Positions 54,080-55,801 of a DNA stretch of 55,801 nt are shown piece by piece. Numbering within the stretch: position 1 is the first letter of the stretch; each line of letters starts with the position of its first letter. Position numbers and translations under genes: made by a program. Source of the stretch: Prevotellaceae bacterium (lineage in GTDB: Bacteria > Bacteroidota > Bacteroidia > Bacteroidales > UBA932); the NCBI GenBank assembly GCA_031267135.1, contig JAIRZQ010000066.1, positions 1-55,801 of the forward strand. The letters are read 5' to 3'. The notes below the pieces were generated by a model. It did no database searches, was not told where the DNA came from, and saw only the letters and a list, made by a program, of their open reading frames with translations.

Positions 54080-55558
54080 ATGTTAAACGCAAATGACTTA
54101 CAAAAACTGAATAAAGCAGGCATCGACAAAACGGTAGTAGAAGAACAGTTGAAAAGGTTTGAAACAGGATTTCCCTTTTTAAAGATAAAATCGGCTGCAG
54201 GCGCAGGATGCGGCGTGCTGAGGCTTTCGGCTGATGAACAGAAAAAATTTGAAGATATTTATGAGAGTTTCGATGGAAGCAAAACCAAATTCGTTCCCGC
54301 TTCGGGCGCTGCTTCCCGAATGTTCAAATCGCTGTTTGAAGCTAAAGAGATGCTTGAAAGCGGAGCGGATGCAGGCACTGTAAGCGCTAAAAATCGCGAT
54401 GCTGAGGTTTTCTTTGAAAATCTTGCAGGATTTGCATTTTATGATGAATTGCTAAAATACAAAACATCTTCAAGCGTTGAGATTTTGAACTCGCTGCTTA
54501 CTTCGCAGGGATTGAATTACGGCAACATGCCCAAGGGCGTTTTGCTTTTTCACAGGTACAAAAATTTCAAGCGCACTCCGTTTGAAGAGCATTTGGCAGA
54601 AGCTGCAAAATATGCGCAGCAGGCGAAAACAAAAACAGCAAATCTGCATTTCACCGTATCTGACGAGCATGTTTACCTGTTCAAGAAATTGCTCGACCAA
54701 ACTGTAAAATCCTATAATGATAAATACGGAATTGCTTATAATGTAAATTTTTCGACACAAAGGAAAACTACCGATACAATAGCCGTTACATCCGACAATT
54801 TGCCTTTCCGCAACAGCGACGGTTCTTTAGTTTTTTACCCCGGCGGGCATGGCGCGCTGCTCGAAAATCTTAATGAAATCGACAGTGATATTGTCTTTAT
54901 AAAAAACGTGGATAATGTTGTTCCCGAAACAAAACTTGCCGAAACAGTACGCTGGAAAAAAATAATTGCCGGAGTCCTGATTGACTGCCGAAATAAAATT
55001 TTCGAATATGTAAACTGCCTGCAAACAGGCGGCTGTAGCAAAAAACATGATGAAATTGTTGAATTTTTAAGCAAAACCCTTTGCATTGACTTGCCGAAAA
55101 ACGCAGATGGCAAATTGCTCATGTCGAAACTGAACCGTCCGATAAGGGTTTGCGGAATGGTTAAAAACGAAGGCGAGCCGGGTGGCGGTCCGTTTTTGAT
55201 AAATGAAAGCGATGGCACAACTTCGCTGCAAATTCTCGAAAGCTCTCAAATTGACAAAACCGACGAGAATGCAATGAAAATGCTTGCTTCGTCAACTCAT
55301 TTCAATCCTGTTGATTTGGTTTGCTGCATTAAAAACTGCAAAGGCGAAAAATTTAATCTGGTCGATTTTCGCGACAGTTCGACAGGCTTTATTTCCGAAA
55401 AAAGCAGGGCGGGAAAGAAAATCAAAGTTCTGGAACTGCCCGGACTGTGGAACGGGGCAATGAGCAAATGGAATACCGTTTTTGTTGAGGCGCCGATAGA
55501 AACCTTTAATCCCGTGAAAACGGTAAACGACCTGCTTCGCGAGCAGCATCAGGTATAA
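54080..55558 (+). CDS. DUF4301 protein, possible divergent nucleotidyltransferase
   Basis: The 492-residue cytoplasmic protein is of the DUF4301 type. The segment KFVPASGAASRMFK (about 72-85) resembles the nucleotide-binding loop of UDP-sugar pyrophosphorylases. YPGGHGALLENL and VFIKNVDNV (about 253-278) resemble the GHG and N-x-DN motifs of that family. On this basis I infer a GT-A-type fold with sugar-1-phosphate nucleotidyltransferase ancestry; the actual reaction is unknown. The ATG at 54080 follows pdxB by 27 bases, so they are probably co-transcribed. Confidence 0.8.
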   Translation: MLNANDLQKLNKAGIDKTVVEEQLKRFETGFPFLKIKSAAGAGCGVLRLSADEQKKFEDIYESFDGSKTKFVPASGAASRMFKSLFEAKEMLESGADAGTVSAKNRDAEVFFENLAGFAFYDELLKYKTSSSVEILNSLLTSQGLNYGNMPKGVLLFHRYKNFKRTPFEEHLAEAAKYAQQAKTKTANLHFTVSDEHVYLFKKLLDQTVKSYNDKYGIAYNVNFSTQRKTTDTIAVTSDNLPFRNSDGSLVFYPGGHGALLENLNEIDSDIVFIKNVDNVVPETKLAETVRWKKIIAGVLIDCRNKIFEYVNCLQTGGCSKKHDEIVEFLSKTLCIDLPKNADGKLLMSKLNRPIRVCGMVKNEGEPGGGPFLINESDGTTSLQILESSQIDKTDENAMKMLASSTHFNPVDLVCCIKNCKGEKFNLVDFRDSSTGFISEKSRAGKKIKVLELPGLWNGAMSKWNTVFVEAPIETFNPVKTVNDLLREQHQV

Positions 55559-55619
55559 TAAGCAGTTAACAATTTATAATGATACATGAATTTTATTAAT
55601 CAATTAAATATAAAAAATT

Positions 55620-55801
55620 ATGGCAAACAACGAAAAGACAAGTGTAATAGTCGAACTGTACGACTTGACTATTACCGAACGTAAAGACGACCGATTTGGT
55701 CGCGTAGTAACAAGCAAATCGCTCAATGAAGACGATTTGATTAAAATGGCGGTATCGCGCCGCACCGACTTGAGTCCGACAACGCTTCGCGCTTCGCTCG
55801 A
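55620..55801 (+). CDS. HU-related histone-like protein, N-terminal part (runs past the window)
   Basis: The frame starts ATG at 55620 and is open to the end of the window, 60 codons. The start MANNEKTSVIVELYDLTITERKDDR followed by GRVVTSKSLNEDDLIKMAVSRRTDL resembles the HU-related DNA-binding proteins of Bacteroidota (a divergent HU/IHF family). Function would be nucleoid organisation. Because only the N-terminus is seen, the assignment is moderate. It is 61 bases downstream of DUF4301. Confidence 0.65.
   Translation, partial: MANNEKTSVIVELYDLTITERKDDRFGRVVTSKSLNEDDLIKMAVSRRTDLSPTTLRASL

Overview
The window is chromosomal DNA from a member of the Bacteroidota, most likely order Bacteroidales. 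The evidence is lineage-typical gene content (an Rpb6/omega-like RpoZ, a DUF4835/PorD-type protein next to recN, an OmpH-type lipoprotein, DUF4301, NamZ/DUF1343, an HU-related histone-like protein), low G+C, and many start-proximal copies of the Bacteroidota -7 promoter element TAnnTTTG. Nearly everything is housekeeping or envelope function. I see no phage, integrase, complete insertion sequence, CRISPR array, rRNA or tRNA. Species cannot be named from the sequence.

Layout, left to right. The 3' end of nth opens the window, followed by an orphan DUF4855 lipoprotein of higher G+C. Then come prfA-msrA; purN divergent from acpP-fabF-rnc; two tandem M23 peptidases divergent from alaS-hflX; an outer-membrane beta-barrel protein; ffh with a possible small RNA behind it; and glmM divergent from bamD-rpoZ-DUF4835-recN-nagB. 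The coaBC gene that I would expect inside that last cluster is missing. Next are purQ, an unknown 124-residue protein, an XRE-type regulator with a perfect 22-bp palindrome at its promoter, an AddB-like nuclease and a degenerate Gfo/Idh/MocA-like protein.

From about 27.4 to 42.7 kb almost all genes are on the minus strand: small lipoprotein-gpsA-pgi, ribF, an OmpH-like lipoprotein, and a complete MacAB/TolC-type export operon (ATPase, two FtsX-type permeases, HlyD-type adaptor, TolC) followed by an alpha/beta hydrolase. After these come a secreted transglutaminase-like protein, an MFS transporter and NamZ. The last two may form a muropeptide/MurNAc salvage pair.

The right part carries dprA-tatD, ansA, the ExbB / four-TM protein / ExbD / ExbD operon, an alkaline phosphatase, argS and a membrane-anchored EEP-family phosphohydrolase, both on the minus strand, then pdxB-DUF4301 and the 5' end of a histone-like gene.

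The most unusual non-coding signals are two short tandem arrays with 22-bp and 21-bp periods (34.0 and 42.8 kb), the XRE palindrome (23.28 kb), a promoter-plus-terminator unit behind ffh, a nested stem region after tatD, and an apparently leaderless ribF. I did not find a convincing new multi-gene system. The best leads are the repeat arrays, the NamZ/MFS pair, the unknown-protein/XRE pair, and DUF4301 as a possible divergent nucleotidyltransferase. For purQ, argS, pdxB and gpsA I shortened the longest open frame; in the first three its TTG start lies inside the -7 promoter box.
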